The position numbers were made by a program, and so were the translations under genes. Shown here one piece after another: positions 53,682 to 62,107 of a stretch of DNA of 64,000 nt. The DNA comes from Bacteroidota bacterium (lineage in GTDB: Bacteria > Bacteroidota > Bacteroidia > Flavobacteriales > Weeksellaceae), in the NCBI GenBank assembly GCA_023393915.1, contig JAEXBS010000006.1, forward strand, positions 124,001 to 188,000. Reading direction: 5' to 3'. Positions within the stretch are counted from its first letter, which is position 1. Each line of letters opens with the position of its first letter. Below the pieces are notes generated by a model. That model was not told the origin of the DNA and did not search any database. It saw only the letters and a program-made list of their open reading frames with translations.

Positions 53682-54317
53682 ATGAAAAATGCCTTCCCTT
53701 TGGATGAGGAAAAACAGCGCTTGCAGCAGCTCTATTTCTATCAATTGCAGGACCTAAGAAAAGAGTCGGTTTTTGATTCGTTTGCAAAAACTGCGGCCGT
53801 AATTGCCGAGAGTCCGATCGCTCACGTTTCACTCATGGACGAATCTTTCCAATCAGTGATTAGCTGCGTGGGAATAGAACTCGACCAGGTGGACCGAGAG
53901 GACACCTTGTGCAAATACGTTGTGGAAAAGAAAGAGCGGGTTCTAATCGAAGATACTCTTTTGGACGAAAGATCTAAAGACAGCGAGATTCTAAAAGAGG
54001 CCGGCATTCGTTTTTACTTAGGAATTCCACTTAAAGATCCCAAAGGATTTGTTTTAGGAACGCTCTGCGTTTTAGATTTTAAGCCTAGAGCGCTTTCCAG
54101 TGAGCAGCTTTCCACACTTTCTTCCTTAGGGGAGGCGACCACAGAAATGCTTTTAACTAGAAGATCGCTTTCTCATGCGCATTACTTTGGAGAACTTTTT
54201 AGATTGACCAACAATTTAATTGGGGTGCTCAATCAGGATTTTGAGATCTCGGATCCAAACCTACTAGCAAGGTTTCCTCGGACGATTACCGATCCAATCG
54301 GAGTTGCTCTTTTATAG
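53682..54317 (+). pseudogene. GAF-domain sensor, truncated at its 3' end
   Basis: The first 186 codons encode a GAF domain (FAKTAAVIAESPIAHVSLMDE, LGIPLKDPKGFVLGTLCVLD) followed by the start of a PAS-like helix (FRLTNNLIGVLNQDFEI). At about 54243 the frame runs into sequence that on the other strand is the coding region of the neighbouring gene, so the last ~24 residues are foreign. A longer PAS/histidine-kinase protein was probably cut here. The truncated product might still fold as a lone GAF domain. Confidence 0.8.
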
Positions 54318-54922
54318 GAGAGTCCCATTAAGTGCCAATCCTTGTCAAATTGCTTATCGAAATGCGTATAGACGTAAGAAATCCCTACGGCATTCTTTTT
54401 TCCATAATCTTGCACTTTTACAAGTAGGGCTCTTGCCTCCTCTTGGGAAGGGTTTTGTTCAAGAATTTTGTCCAAAGCGGCTTCGGCCTCTTCGTATTTG
54501 TCTTCACTAAATAAGACTTTTGACTGAAGAAGTAAAAGCGGCTCCGAACTCGGATTAGCCTCTAGTCCTTTGCCTAGAATTTCTAATGCTTTTTCGGAAT
54601 TATCGTTCCAATACTCTAAGGAACTGTAGGCTAAAAAGAAGTCCTCATCTTTGACCCCTCTTTCTTCTAACTCAGCAAAGACCTTTCTGGCCTCCTGAGG
54701 CTGATCGCTCCAAGTGTAGAGTCGAGCCAAAAATACAGAGATGTCCGTATAATTAGGAGACTGCTCCAGGGCTTCTTTGGACAGTTTAATTGCAGCGGGG
54801 TAATCTTTCTTTTCAAAAGCCAGATCTCGGGCCTCTTTAAAAAGTTCATCAGAATCTTTCTCTTGCGCTTGGAAGGCTACAGGGATAAAAAGGAGCACAA
54901 AGACAAATACGAGCTTTTTCAT
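54233..54922 (-). pseudogene. YaiO-like outer-membrane protein, truncated at its 3' end
   Basis: 229 codons on the minus strand with a signal peptide (ending AFQAQ) and TPR repeats (KDYPAAIKLSKEALEQSP, EKALEILGKGLEANPSSEPLLLL) ending at the first strands of a beta-barrel (GISYVYTHFDKQF, VIVRGNLASRFGSEI). YaiO-family proteins are about 400 residues with a full barrel, so the barrel has been lost at the junction shared with the GAF gene. Confidence 0.82.
54243..54256. other. Junction of two truncated convergent genes at an 8-bp palindrome
   Basis: GAGATCTC (54243-54250) directly followed by GGATCC (54251-54256). Both the GAF gene and the YaiO-like gene lose their normal continuation at about this point, so it marks a deletion/rearrangement breakpoint. 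Confidence 0.6.
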
Positions 54923-55062
54923 AGGGCTAGGTCTAGACAGTGGAAAAGAAAACTAAAGTACAAATATATTGTAAGTTTTTTTCTCTCTTCTATAGCCTAG
55001 GTGATTTCTTTTGGGAGGAGGGTAAGGGTCCATTATTAAGAAAGTCTTTTCTTAGGAAATTC

Positions 55063-55083
55063 TCTAGGATAATAGATCCTAGA
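55063..55083 (-). terminator. 8-bp perfect hairpin downstream of the DUF3853-like gene
   Basis: TCTAGGAT at 55063-55070 pairs with ATCCTAGA at 55076-55083 with a 5-nt loop. It lies about 50 bp past the stop of the minus-strand gene, a position suiting an RNA terminator or stabiliser, but no clear T-run follows it. Confidence 0.4.
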
Positions 55084-55130
55084 CCTGTGAGTTTTGTTTC
55101 TAAACTTCTGCGTAATACCCTCGTCTTAAC

Positions 55131-55472
55131 TTACCTGTTAGAGCTTACTCTTCTGCGCATCTGTTTCTCTTCTAGTCTCTTTCTCTTTTCTTCGAGCTTT
55201 CTTTTGTTCTCTTCATGGATGATGTCCAAAGTAAGTTCGATGTCAATCATCATGATTTTTCCCGCATGAAAAATAGCGGGATCTAAAAGTCCCGTCTTTT
55301 TCAAATTGTACGCAGAGCTTCGGCTACATTGTAGTACTCTAGCCAGGCCTTCGACTCCGTATTCGAATCTTTTGGGTTGAGTCATTTCGGTATAAAGGCT
55401 TTTGAATTCTCCTATTGTAAGGTCTCCAATATGCTTTTGGTCATCAAAAGCCGAGTTTTCCATGAAATTCAT
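55131..55472 (-). CDS. DUF3853-like HTH protein of the mobile element
   Basis: A 113-residue protein. The middle (EYGVEGLARVLQCSRSSAYNLKKTGLLDPAIFHAGKIMMID) matches the DUF3853/helix-turn-helix proteins that accompany Bacteroidota integrative elements; a basic coiled-coil tail follows. Start at 55472 (MNFMENS) or 55463. It may regulate excision, but no integrase gene is nearby in the window. Confidence 0.8.
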   Translation of the reverse strand: MNFMENSAFDDQKHIGDLTIGEFKSLYTEMTQPKRFEYGVEGLARVLQCSRSSAYNLKKTGLLDPAIFHAGKIMMIDIELTLDIIHEENKRKLEEKRKRLEEKQMRRRVSSNR

Positions 55473-55536
55473 ACTTATTTTGTTTTTATGATTTGATGGA
55501 GACTAATATAGGAGTGCTTTTTCAATTAGAAAAGAT

Positions 55537-55551
55537 GTCCATTAAATGGAC
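55537..55551. promoter_or_regulatory. 15-bp palindrome upstream of the DUF3853-like gene
   Basis: GTCCATT and AATGGAC form a perfect 7-bp inverted repeat around one A, 65 bp upstream of the minus-strand start. It is a candidate operator for the HTH protein or a recombination-site arm. Confidence 0.4.
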
Positions 55552-55816
55552 GGGTTCTTTGAAGAGTTTACAATCGAGATCGATACGGAAATTAAGACTC
55601 TGTATTAAGAGAATAAAAATAGAGATAAATAATTGAATTGCAAGTAGTTGGATTAATTTTTTCAGGGTATTATTCTCTGCATTGTTAATTCACTTAACAT
55701 TTTAACCACTATTTTAACACTTTTTAACAATACTTGTAAAAGCCTAGAAACACAATAGGTTACATGGAAATTAACATAATATTAACAAATCTTTAAGAGA
55801 ATTTAACGAATTGAAT

Positions 55817-55846
55817 TTGGAGCAATAAAATGCGAATCTACCTTTG
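55817..55846 (+). promoter_or_regulatory. Promoter of the RlpA-like gene
   Basis: A -33 TTG at 55817-55819 and a -7 TACCTTTG at 55839-55846, spaced by 19 bp, match the Bacteroidota promoter consensus well. The ATG follows 30 bp downstream. Confidence 0.7.
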
Positions 55847-55875
55847 CCCCGTCAAAACCAATAAAACAATTCAAA

Positions 55876-56253
55876 ATGATGAAAAGAGTTTTTCTCGTAG
55901 TCATAATGATGATTTCAACTCTTGGTCTGTATTCATTCAAATCCAGTGCCAACGATAACGATGAGGTGAAAACAAGTTATGCGTCGTATTATCACGACAA
56001 GTTCAATGGAAGAAAAACCGCTAGTGGAGAGATTTTTTCAAACTCAAAACTCACAGCAGCCCATAGAACACTTCCTTTCGGAACCAAGGTAAAAGTAACC
56101 AACCTAAGAAACGGTGAAAGCGTTGTGGTGGTGATTAACGACCGAGGACCCTTCGTAGGAAAAAGAGCATTGGATTTATCCAAAGCTGCATTCGATGAGA
56201 TCGGAAGCCTAAGTAGAGGTGTAATGCCGATCGAGTACCAGATCATTGATTAA
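55876..56253 (+). CDS. rlpA: RlpA-like septal ring lytic transglycosylase
   Basis: A 125-residue secreted protein. A signal peptide (about residues 1-25) leads into a double-psi beta-barrel domain with ASYYHDKFNGRKTASGEIF, the LTAAHRTLPFGTKVKVTNL core and VVINDRGPFVGKRALDLSKAA, including the catalytic Asp of NDRGP. RlpA acts on peptidoglycan, often at the division site. No SPOR domain is present, as usual for short Bacteroidota forms. Confidence 0.92.
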   Translation: MMKRVFLVVIMMISTLGLYSFKSSANDNDEVKTSYASYYHDKFNGRKTASGEIFSNSKLTAAHRTLPFGTKVKVTNLRNGESVVVVINDRGPFVGKRALDLSKAAFDEIGSLSRGVMPIEYQIID

Positions 56254-56273
56254 GATCAATAATAGTTAGATTG

Positions 56274-56302
56274 AAATCGATCCCTTCGGGTCGATTTTTT
56301 TT
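56274..56302 (+). terminator. Rho-independent terminator after rlpA
   Basis: AAATCGA (56274-56280) and TCGATTT (56291-56297), with inner CCC/GGG pairing and a TTC loop, are followed by Ts to 56302. Confidence 0.88.
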
Positions 56303-56309
56303 TGGTTTT

Positions 56310-56430
56310 AAACGTACTTGATAGCAACCTGCATTAGCTCTTGTTCCGATCGAGAAATACCGATCAACAGAGGTTCGGCTTATTCTATCCAGTGAGCATC
56401 AACATGAATGTTATTTTTGCTTTTTGCCAT
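56310..56430 (-). pseudogene. hipA N-terminal remnant
   Basis: On the minus strand, from ATG at 56430, about 40 codons read MAKSKNNIHVDAHWIE, stop, AEPLLIGISRSEQ, matching the start of HipA-type kinases (VyanWig-eePxLiGtL). An in-frame stop and loss of the remaining ~400 codons show decay. Confidence 0.7.
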
Positions 56431-56431
56431 T

Positions 56432-56713
56432 TTACAATAAATCTAAATCTTGTAGTTTTCTTCCCATTTCATCATCAGCTGCCAACTTCAAAAAATCGTT
56501 ATGTAATCCTAGCACACGCAATACTTTAAAATAAGCGCCCATCGCTACACTACTCTCGCCCTTTTCAATTAAATACAAAGTAGAACGTGCAATGCCAGCA
56601 CGTTCGGCAACCTGAACCGCCTTGAGTTTTCTTCGTTTTCGGGCTCATTTAATGTTCTCTCCCATCTGCTCTAAAATCACAGTATATTTGGGCAATAGAA
56701 TCTGCTTTCTCAT
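56432..56713 (-). pseudogene. HipB-like XRE-family antitoxin with in-frame stop
   Basis: 93 codons on the minus strand from ATG 56713 to TAA 56432. After MGENIK an in-frame TGA (56645-56647) replaces a residue that is normally Leu; then ARKRRKLKAVQVAERAGIAR and STLYLIEKGESSVAMGAY give a clear helix-turn-helix. A hipA remnant follows directly, so this is a decayed hipBA pair. Confidence 0.82.
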
Positions 56714-56862
56714 AGAAAAAGATTGTTATTTCAAACAAATATGGGCAAAATGATTGAAATAACGAACGTTTTATGGTGGGAGTATATAATCTTCTTTCAG
56801 GAAGTTACGCCTACTTTGAAAGTCTAATATACCCATAGGAATATTAGCACTTTAAAATATCG

Positions 56863-56870
56863 TATTTTTG
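56863..56870 (+). promoter_or_regulatory. Candidate -7 element for the HMA-AraC regulator gene
   Basis: TATTTTTG fits TAnnTTTG and ends 23 bp before the ATG at 56894. The -33 part is unclear. Confidence 0.45.
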
Positions 56871-56893
56871 ATTCTAACTTAAAAGCGAAATGG

Positions 56894-57457
56894 ATGGAGT
56901 CTCTTTTTGTGAAAAACATGGTGTGCAGTCGCTGTATTATGGTGGTAGAAACGACTTTGAAAAACCTAGGTCTTCCCGTAAAAGAAGTGGTTTTAGGCGA
57001 AGTGGTCTTAGAAGAGAAGCTTTCTCCAGAGGAGAAAAATGAGGTCATTGACACGCTTTCCCCTTTAGGATTTGAACTCATCGATGAGAAAAGAACGCGC
57101 ATCATTGAGAAAATAAAAAATTTAATTGTTGAGCTGGTCCAAAACAGTGACGGCGAGATTAAACAAAATTTATCTCAGCTTTTAAGCGATAAACTCCACC
57201 ACGATTACTCTTATCTTTCCAATCTTTTTTCTGAAGTGGAAGGCACTACAATTGAGAAATATTACATCGCTCAAAAGATTGAAAAAGTAAAAGAGCTCTT
57301 AGTGTACGATGAACTTACCTTAAGCGAAATCTCCCTACGGTTAGGTTACTCTTCGGTGGCTTATTTAAGTAACCAATTTAAAAAAGTAACGGGTCTTACG
57401 CCCAGTCATTTCAAAAAGATCGGTCAAAGGAAACGTAGACCTTTGGATGAGCTTTAG
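56894..57457 (+). CDS. AraC-family regulator with HMA-like metal-sensing N-terminus
   Basis: A 187-residue protein; ATG 56890 is out of frame, so 56894 is used. Residues 1-70 resemble a heavy-metal-associated (HMA) domain with VKNMVCSRCIMVVETTLKNLG carrying CxxC at residues 11-14. Residues 95-182 are an AraC HTH pair (LTLSEISLRLGYSSVAYLSNQFKKVTGLTPSHFKK). It lies 114 bp upstream of copA in the same direction, so it probably senses Cu(I) through the CxxC pair and controls copA. Confidence 0.88.
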   Translation: MESLFVKNMVCSRCIMVVETTLKNLGLPVKEVVLGEVVLEEKLSPEEKNEVIDTLSPLGFELIDEKRTRIIEKIKNLIVELVQNSDGEIKQNLSQLLSDKLHHDYSYLSNLFSEVEGTTIEKYYIAQKIEKVKELLVYDELTLSEISLRLGYSSVAYLSNQFKKVTGLTPSHFKKIGQRKRRPLDEL

Positions 57458-57524
57458 GCGGAAAGAGTAAGATATATTTTCTCTTTTTAAAAAAATCACA
57501 ACTCCTTTACAAAAAACCACAATA

Positions 57525-57541
57525 CTTTACTGGGAGTAAAG
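57525..57541. promoter_or_regulatory. Palindrome upstream of copA, candidate operator
   Basis: CTTTACT and AGTAAAG form a perfect 7-bp inverted repeat around GGG, 30 bp before the copA ATG. Position suits a binding site for the adjacent HMA-AraC regulator, although AraC sites are more often direct repeats. Confidence 0.45.
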
Positions 57542-57571
57542 AGGGAACTTTGTACTACAAAATTAAAGTCT

Positions 57572-59986
57572 ATGGCAACAAAAGAATTTCAAACCGTTTA
57601 TCTTCCCTTAGAAGAGGTCGATAGTGAACACTGCGCCCTTATCGTAGATAGAGGACTCTCTAAAGTGCAAGGTGTGGAATTCCACCAAGTGGAACTCAAT
57701 AATAAAAGAGCTAAAATTAGTATAAAAGACCGCTCCGCTCTACCTAAAGCCGTAAAGGCAGTAAGGGATTTAGGCTATGGAGTCTCCACTCTAAAAGCAA
57801 CCGTTCCTGTTCTTGGAATGAGCTGCGCTTCGTGCGCCGGCTCTGCGCAAAGCGTTATTGAAAGAGAAGAAGGAGTAGTCTCCGCAGAGGTAAACTACGG
57901 AACCGGAAACCTTGTAGTAGAATACTTGGCTGGATCTACTACTTTAGAAAAACTTCAGTCTGTAGTTCAAGGAGCTGGATACGATCTTCTTTTAGAAGCA
58001 GAGGACAAGCAGCAGGAGACTCTAGAGGCGATTCAAGAGGCAAAATATGAGAAGCTGAAAAGAAAAACCCTTTGGGCTTCCATTCTGTCTCTTCCTGTGG
58101 TTGTGATAGGAATGTTTTTTATGGATATGCCTTATGCCAATCTAATAATGTGGATCCTCTCCACTCCTGTGGTGCTCTATTTTGGTAGTGATTTTTTCAC
58201 CGGAGCTTGGAAGCAGTTAAAGCACCGCTCCGCCAACATGGATACCCTGGTGGCCTTAAGTACTGGGATTGCCTATATTTTCAGTGTATTTAATATGGTC
58301 TATCCATCCTTCTGGACTTCTAGAGGTCTCGAGCCTCATGTTTATTTTGAAGCGGCGGCCGTAATTATTGCTTTTATACTTTTAGGAAAGCTCTTAGAGG
58401 AAAGAGCCAAAGGAAATACTTCTTCAGCTATAAAAAAATTAATGGGCCTACAACCTAAAACCGTTACTTTAAGAGAAGCTTCAGGAGAAGAAAGAGTGGT
58501 TAAAATTGAGGAAGTAAATATTGGAGATCAGATTCTAGTAAAACCGGGAGAGAAAATAGCGCTGGACGGAAAAGTAGTGTCAGGAACTTCTTTTGTAGAT
58601 GAATCCATGCTTTCTGGAGAGCCTTTGCCCGTAGAAAAGAAAGAAGGTGAAGTGGTATTTGCCGGTACCTTAAACCAAAAAGGAAGTTTTGTCTTTGAGG
58701 CTGAAAAAGTAGGAGGAGCCACCCTTTTATCACAAATTATTAAAACGGTGCAGGACGCGCAAGGAAGCAAAGCTCCCGTTCAGAAACTCGTCGATAAAAT
58801 TGCAGGAATCTTTGTTCCTGTAGTCATTGCGATAGCGGTTGTAACCTTTATTCTATGGTGGATTTTGGGCGGAGAAAGCGGAGTCGTTCAAGGACTCTTA
58901 ACGGCCATTACTGTCCTAGTCATTGCTTGTCCTTGTGCCCTAGGACTCGCAACTCCAACTGCCATTATGGTGGGAGTAGGAAAAGGTGCAGAAGAAGGCA
59001 TCTTGATTAAAGACGCTGAGAGCTTAGAGCAAGCTCAGAAAATTCAGACGCTGATATTAGATAAAACAGGAACTATTACAGAAGGAAAACCCGAAGTGAG
59101 TGGAGCGTTATGGGCTGAAAATGCAAAGGAGTTTTCTAACGCACTTTATAGCATCGAGAAAAACTCTGAGCACCCTTTAGCGGACGCTGTAGCAAATCAT
59201 TTATCCGATTCAAAGTTAGTGGAGCTAAGTCATTTTGAAAGTGTTACAGGTCGAGGAGTGGAAGCGATCGTGGATGGGGAGAAATACTTTGTCGGAAATA
59301 AAAAGCTTTTAGAAGAAAACGGTATTCAGGTGCCTGAGTCACTTTTAGAGCAGGCTGAGGCTTGGACCAAAGAAGCGAAAACCGTTATTTGGTTTTCTAA
59401 TAGTAAGCAGGCTCTCTCCACACTTGCCATCTCCGATAAAATTAAAGAGACTTCCAAAGAAGCCATCAAAGAGCTTCATGAGTTAGGAATTGAACTTTAT
59501 ATGCTTACCGGTGATAACGAAGCTACAGCTGAGGCAATGGCTAGAGAAACAGGTATCGAAAACTACAGAGCAGAGATGCTACCTCAGGACAAAGCGGAGT
59601 TCGTTAAAAAACTACAGAAGGAAGGCAAAGTGGTTGCCATGGTGGGAGATGGAATTAATGACAGTACAGCGCTTGCTACTGCCGATGTCAGCATTGCCAT
59701 GGGGAAAGGATCAGATATCGCCATGGATGTGGCTAAGATGACGCTTATTTCTTCAGACTTAAAGAAGATTCCAAGAGCCATTCGACTTTCCTCACAAACC
59801 GTGAATACCATTAAGCAGAACCTGTTCTGGGCGTTTATTTATAACGTTATCGGAATTCCAATTGCTGCAGGGATACTTTATCCCATCAACGGATTCCTAC
59901 TTAACCCTATGATTGCAGGAGCAGCAATGGCCTTAAGTAGCGTTAGCGTAGTGAGTAACTCCTTAAGACTTCGCTGGAAAAAATAG
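57572..59986 (+). CDS. copA: Copper-exporting P1B-type ATPase
   Basis: An 804-residue Cu(I) exporter of the inner membrane. The first 75 residues look like a degenerate HMA domain lacking CxxC (VDSEHCALIVDRGLSKVQGV); the second HMA domain has GMSCASC with C85/C88. The CPC motif is at 453-455 (ACPCALG), the phosphorylated Asp is D497 in DKTGTITEG, and the HP motif is SEHPLA. GDGINDS replaces the common GDGINDA. The C-terminal AMALSSVSVVSNSLRLR is the Cu(I) subgroup signature. An HMA-type regulator precedes it and a small HMA protein lies 1.8 kb downstream. Confidence 0.97.
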   Translation: MATKEFQTVYLPLEEVDSEHCALIVDRGLSKVQGVEFHQVELNNKRAKISIKDRSALPKAVKAVRDLGYGVSTLKATVPVLGMSCASCAGSAQSVIEREEGVVSAEVNYGTGNLVVEYLAGSTTLEKLQSVVQGAGYDLLLEAEDKQQETLEAIQEAKYEKLKRKTLWASILSLPVVVIGMFFMDMPYANLIMWILSTPVVLYFGSDFFTGAWKQLKHRSANMDTLVALSTGIAYIFSVFNMVYPSFWTSRGLEPHVYFEAAAVIIAFILLGKLLEERAKGNTSSAIKKLMGLQPKTVTLREASGEERVVKIEEVNIGDQILVKPGEKIALDGKVVSGTSFVDESMLSGEPLPVEKKEGEVVFAGTLNQKGSFVFEAEKVGGATLLSQIIKTVQDAQGSKAPVQKLVDKIAGIFVPVVIAIAVVTFILWWILGGESGVVQGLLTAITVLVIACPCALGLATPTAIMVGVGKGAEEGILIKDAESLEQAQKIQTLILDKTGTITEGKPEVSGALWAENAKEFSNALYSIEKNSEHPLADAVANHLSDSKLVELSHFESVTGRGVEAIVDGEKYFVGNKKLLEENGIQVPESLLEQAEAWTKEAKTVIWFSNSKQALSTLAISDKIKETSKEAIKELHELGIELYMLTGDNEATAEAMARETGIENYRAEMLPQDKAEFVKKLQKEGKVVAMVGDGINDSTALATADVSIAMGKGSDIAMDVAKMTLISSDLKKIPRAIRLSSQTVNTIKQNLFWAFIYNVIGIPIAAGILYPINGFLLNPMIAGAAMALSSVSVVSNSLRLRWKK

Positions 59987-60019
59987 GAAGTTTAGTTCTC
60001 TAAGACTCGAACAAGTTTA

Positions 60020-60054
60020 GATTCCTCTATCTAAAAAAAGCTGATAGAGGAATC
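60020..60054 (+). terminator. 12-bp perfect inverted repeat after copA
   Basis: GATTCCTCTATC (60020-60031) pairs exactly with GATAGAGGAATC (60043-60054) around an 11-nt A-rich loop. No T-run follows, yet the stem is long and sits 34 bp past the copA stop, so it probably ends or protects the copA transcript. Confidence 0.6.
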
Positions 60055-60173
60055 ATACTTTGTCAATCGATATTATCATGAAAATTTCCTTCTACAATTC
60101 AAATAAAAAGAGGACTTTTACTTCTTGTTATCATTGGAAGTTCTAATGCAAATAACCATAAAATAACTTCTTC

Positions 60174-60740
60174 ATGACGGAAAAAGAAAAATGTGCACAA
60201 GGGCTTCTGTACGATGCCAATTACGATCCTCAGCTTCTTAGAGATCGAGACGAGGCAAAATCAATTTGTCAGACCTTTAATACGCTTCCTTACGGGGAAA
60301 AAGACCAAAAAAAAGCACTTTTACAAAAACTCCTTTCTCCAAAGACAGATAATTTTATTATTGAACCGCCTTTTTGGTGTGACTACGGTTACAATATCGA
60401 AATAGGTGAAAACTTTTATGCCAACCATGGTCTGGTGATTTTGGACGGGGCAAAAGTAAAGTTCGGATCCAATGTTTTTATTGCACCTAATTGTCAGTTT
60501 TATACGGCGGGACATCCCGAAAACATAGAAAAAAGAAATGAGGGTCTTGAATACGCTATGCCCATTACAGTTGGGGATAACGTATGGATTGGCGGAAATG
60601 TAACGGTGCTACCAGGAATCTCCATTGGTGAAGGAAGTATCATTGGTGCTGGAAGCGTAGTTACTAAAGACATTCCCAGTGGCGTAATAGCTGTCGGAAA
60701 TCCTTGCAAAGTGCTACGAGAAGTTAACCAAGATAAATAG
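60174..60740 (+). CDS. maa: Maltose/galactoside O-acetyltransferase family (hexapeptide repeat)
   Basis: A 188-residue trimeric acetyltransferase using acetyl-CoA. The N-terminal Mac segment (CAQGLLYDANYDPQLLRDR) is followed by left-handed beta-helix repeats; FYTAGHPENIEKR contains the catalytic His, and VTVLPGISIGEGSIIGAGSVVTKDIPSG is typical. Length is normal. The in vivo acceptor sugar is uncertain. Confidence 0.92.
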   Translation: MTEKEKCAQGLLYDANYDPQLLRDRDEAKSICQTFNTLPYGEKDQKKALLQKLLSPKTDNFIIEPPFWCDYGYNIEIGENFYANHGLVILDGAKVKFGSNVFIAPNCQFYTAGHPENIEKRNEGLEYAMPITVGDNVWIGGNVTVLPGISIGEGSIIGAGSVVTKDIPSGVIAVGNPCKVLREVNQDK

Positions 60741-60774
60741 CTATAGGCTAAAACAAACACCACCGAAGAAGTAA

Positions 60775-61695
60775 ATGATTCCAAGTGCACAATTAACTCC
60801 AAGAGCAACGCTCTTCGCTCTAATCACTGTAGTGACTTGGGGTCTTAATTTTATTGCTGTATTTATTGGTCTAAAAGTACTGCCGCCTCTACTGTTTTTA
60901 GCTTTGCGCTTCTTTTTTGCAGCCGTGCCTTTTGTCTTTTTTATGCCTCGACCTAAAGCAAAGTTTGTGCATCTACTGCTTTTTGGTCTCTTTAATTTTG
61001 TGCTTCAATTTGGATTTATGTTTACTGGGCTGGCCTTAGGTCTTTCTCCAGGTCTGGCCTCTTTAGTCGTTCAAGTTCAAGTCTTTATCTCCATGGGACT
61101 CGCCTTTTTGTTCTTTGGTGAGAAATCCAGTCTTTTAAAGGTTATTGGCTCCGTTATCTCTTTTGCTGGAATTGTGCTTGTGGCTTTCTATGTTGAAGGG
61201 AATGCGACGATTTGGGGTTTTGTTTTCACCCTCCTAGCCGCTCTGTCTTGGGCGCTGGGGAATATTTTCACTAAGAAGATTAATACAGATCATCCCCTTT
61301 CCTTAGTAGTATGGGGAAATTTAATAGCGCTTCCTTTTATGACGGTAGCTTCCTTAGTTATTGAAGGACCCGATAAGATTGCCTTAGCCTTTAGTCAGAT
61401 CTCGTGGCAGACGGTAGGAGCTTTAGTCTATACGGTTTATTTTTCAACGCATGTAGCTTACGGACTTTGGGCGTATTTATTAAAGAATTTTGCTACTTCT
61501 GCAGTAGTTCCTTACACGCTCTTGATTCCTGTGGTTGGCTTTTTAAGCTCGGCGCTTTTTCTAGGAGAAGAGCTGTTTCTCTGGAAACTTTGGGCCTCAC
61601 TTTTAATCATGAGTGGACTAATATTTAATCTATTAGAGAAAAAAATACTTAAGTTCTTTGGAAAAGAAAAAAAGTATAAAACCACTACAAAATAG
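60775..61695 (+). CDS. EamA-family drug/metabolite transporter
   Basis: A 306-residue membrane protein with ten hydrophobic segments in two EamA halves. The first half shows TVVTWGLNFIAVFIGLKVLPP and the second TLLAALSWALGNIFTKKI. Members export amino acids or other metabolites; the E. coli EamA exports cysteine and O-acetylserine. It follows the acetyltransferase gene by 34 bp. Confidence 0.9.
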   Translation: MIPSAQLTPRATLFALITVVTWGLNFIAVFIGLKVLPPLLFLALRFFFAAVPFVFFMPRPKAKFVHLLLFGLFNFVLQFGFMFTGLALGLSPGLASLVVQVQVFISMGLAFLFFGEKSSLLKVIGSVISFAGIVLVAFYVEGNATIWGFVFTLLAALSWALGNIFTKKINTDHPLSLVVWGNLIALPFMTVASLVIEGPDKIALAFSQISWQTVGALVYTVYFSTHVAYGLWAYLLKNFATSAVVPYTLLIPVVGFLSSALFLGEELFLWKLWASLLIMSGLIFNLLEKKILKFFGKEKKYKTTTK

Positions 61696-61789
61696 TACAA
61701 AGAAAAGGGAGGTATTATTTCAGATATTTGTAAAAAGAAATATTAATAGTCCTTTTTCAAAGGATGTAAACCCTATAAACGATAGTATA

Positions 61790-62008
61790 ATGGAAACGAA
61801 AGAACTAAAATTTAAAACCAATTTAAACTGCTCTAACTGCGTAGCTAAAGTAACAGAAGATTTAAACTCAGCTAGTGGAGTAGAGAAGTGGGAGGTAGAT
61901 ACGGATAATCCGGATAAAATTCTTTCTGTAGATTCTACTGGAATCTCTAGTGAGGAGGTGATTGAAATTATTGAAAAGAAAGGATTTAAAGCGGAGGAGC
62001 TTAACTAA
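61790..62008 (+). CDS. Small HMA-domain copper chaperone-like protein
   Basis: A 72-residue protein from ATG 61790; longer in-frame openings overlap the transporter gene end. It is a single HMA fold with the metal-binding CxxC in NLNCSNCVAKV (C14 and C17) and EIIEKKGFKAEEL at the end. It would deliver Cu(I) to the CopA-type ATPase. A terminator follows. Confidence 0.9.
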   Translation: METKELKFKTNLNCSNCVAKVTEDLNSASGVEKWEVDTDNPDKILSVDSTGISSEEVIEIIEKKGFKAEELN

Positions 62009-62026
62009 GGTCTACTTTTAATCTAA

Positions 62027-62064
62027 AAAAAGAAGCTGTTTCATGGTAGAAGCAGCTTCTTTTT
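62027..62064. terminator. Bidirectional rho-independent terminator
   Basis: AAAAAGAAGCTG (62027-62038) pairs with CAGCTTCTTTTT (62053-62064) with a 14-nt loop. The flanking A- and T-runs let it end both the HMA gene and the convergent exonuclease gene. Confidence 0.88.
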
Positions 62065-62107
62065 GTTCTTCTTTCAAATAGGTAAATAAAACGGCCTATT
62101 TTTTATT

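Noticed and set aside
54243..54256. Cloning junction (adjacent BglII- and BamHI-like sites)
   Set aside because: Both flanks are normal genes of the same base composition, and a natural deletion explains the junction; listed as a breakpoint instead.
54940..55269. A 109-codon plus-strand ORF opposite the DUF3853-like gene
   Set aside because: Leu/Ser/Phe-rich antisense translation of a gene with recognisable HTH; no family resemblance and no ribosome site.
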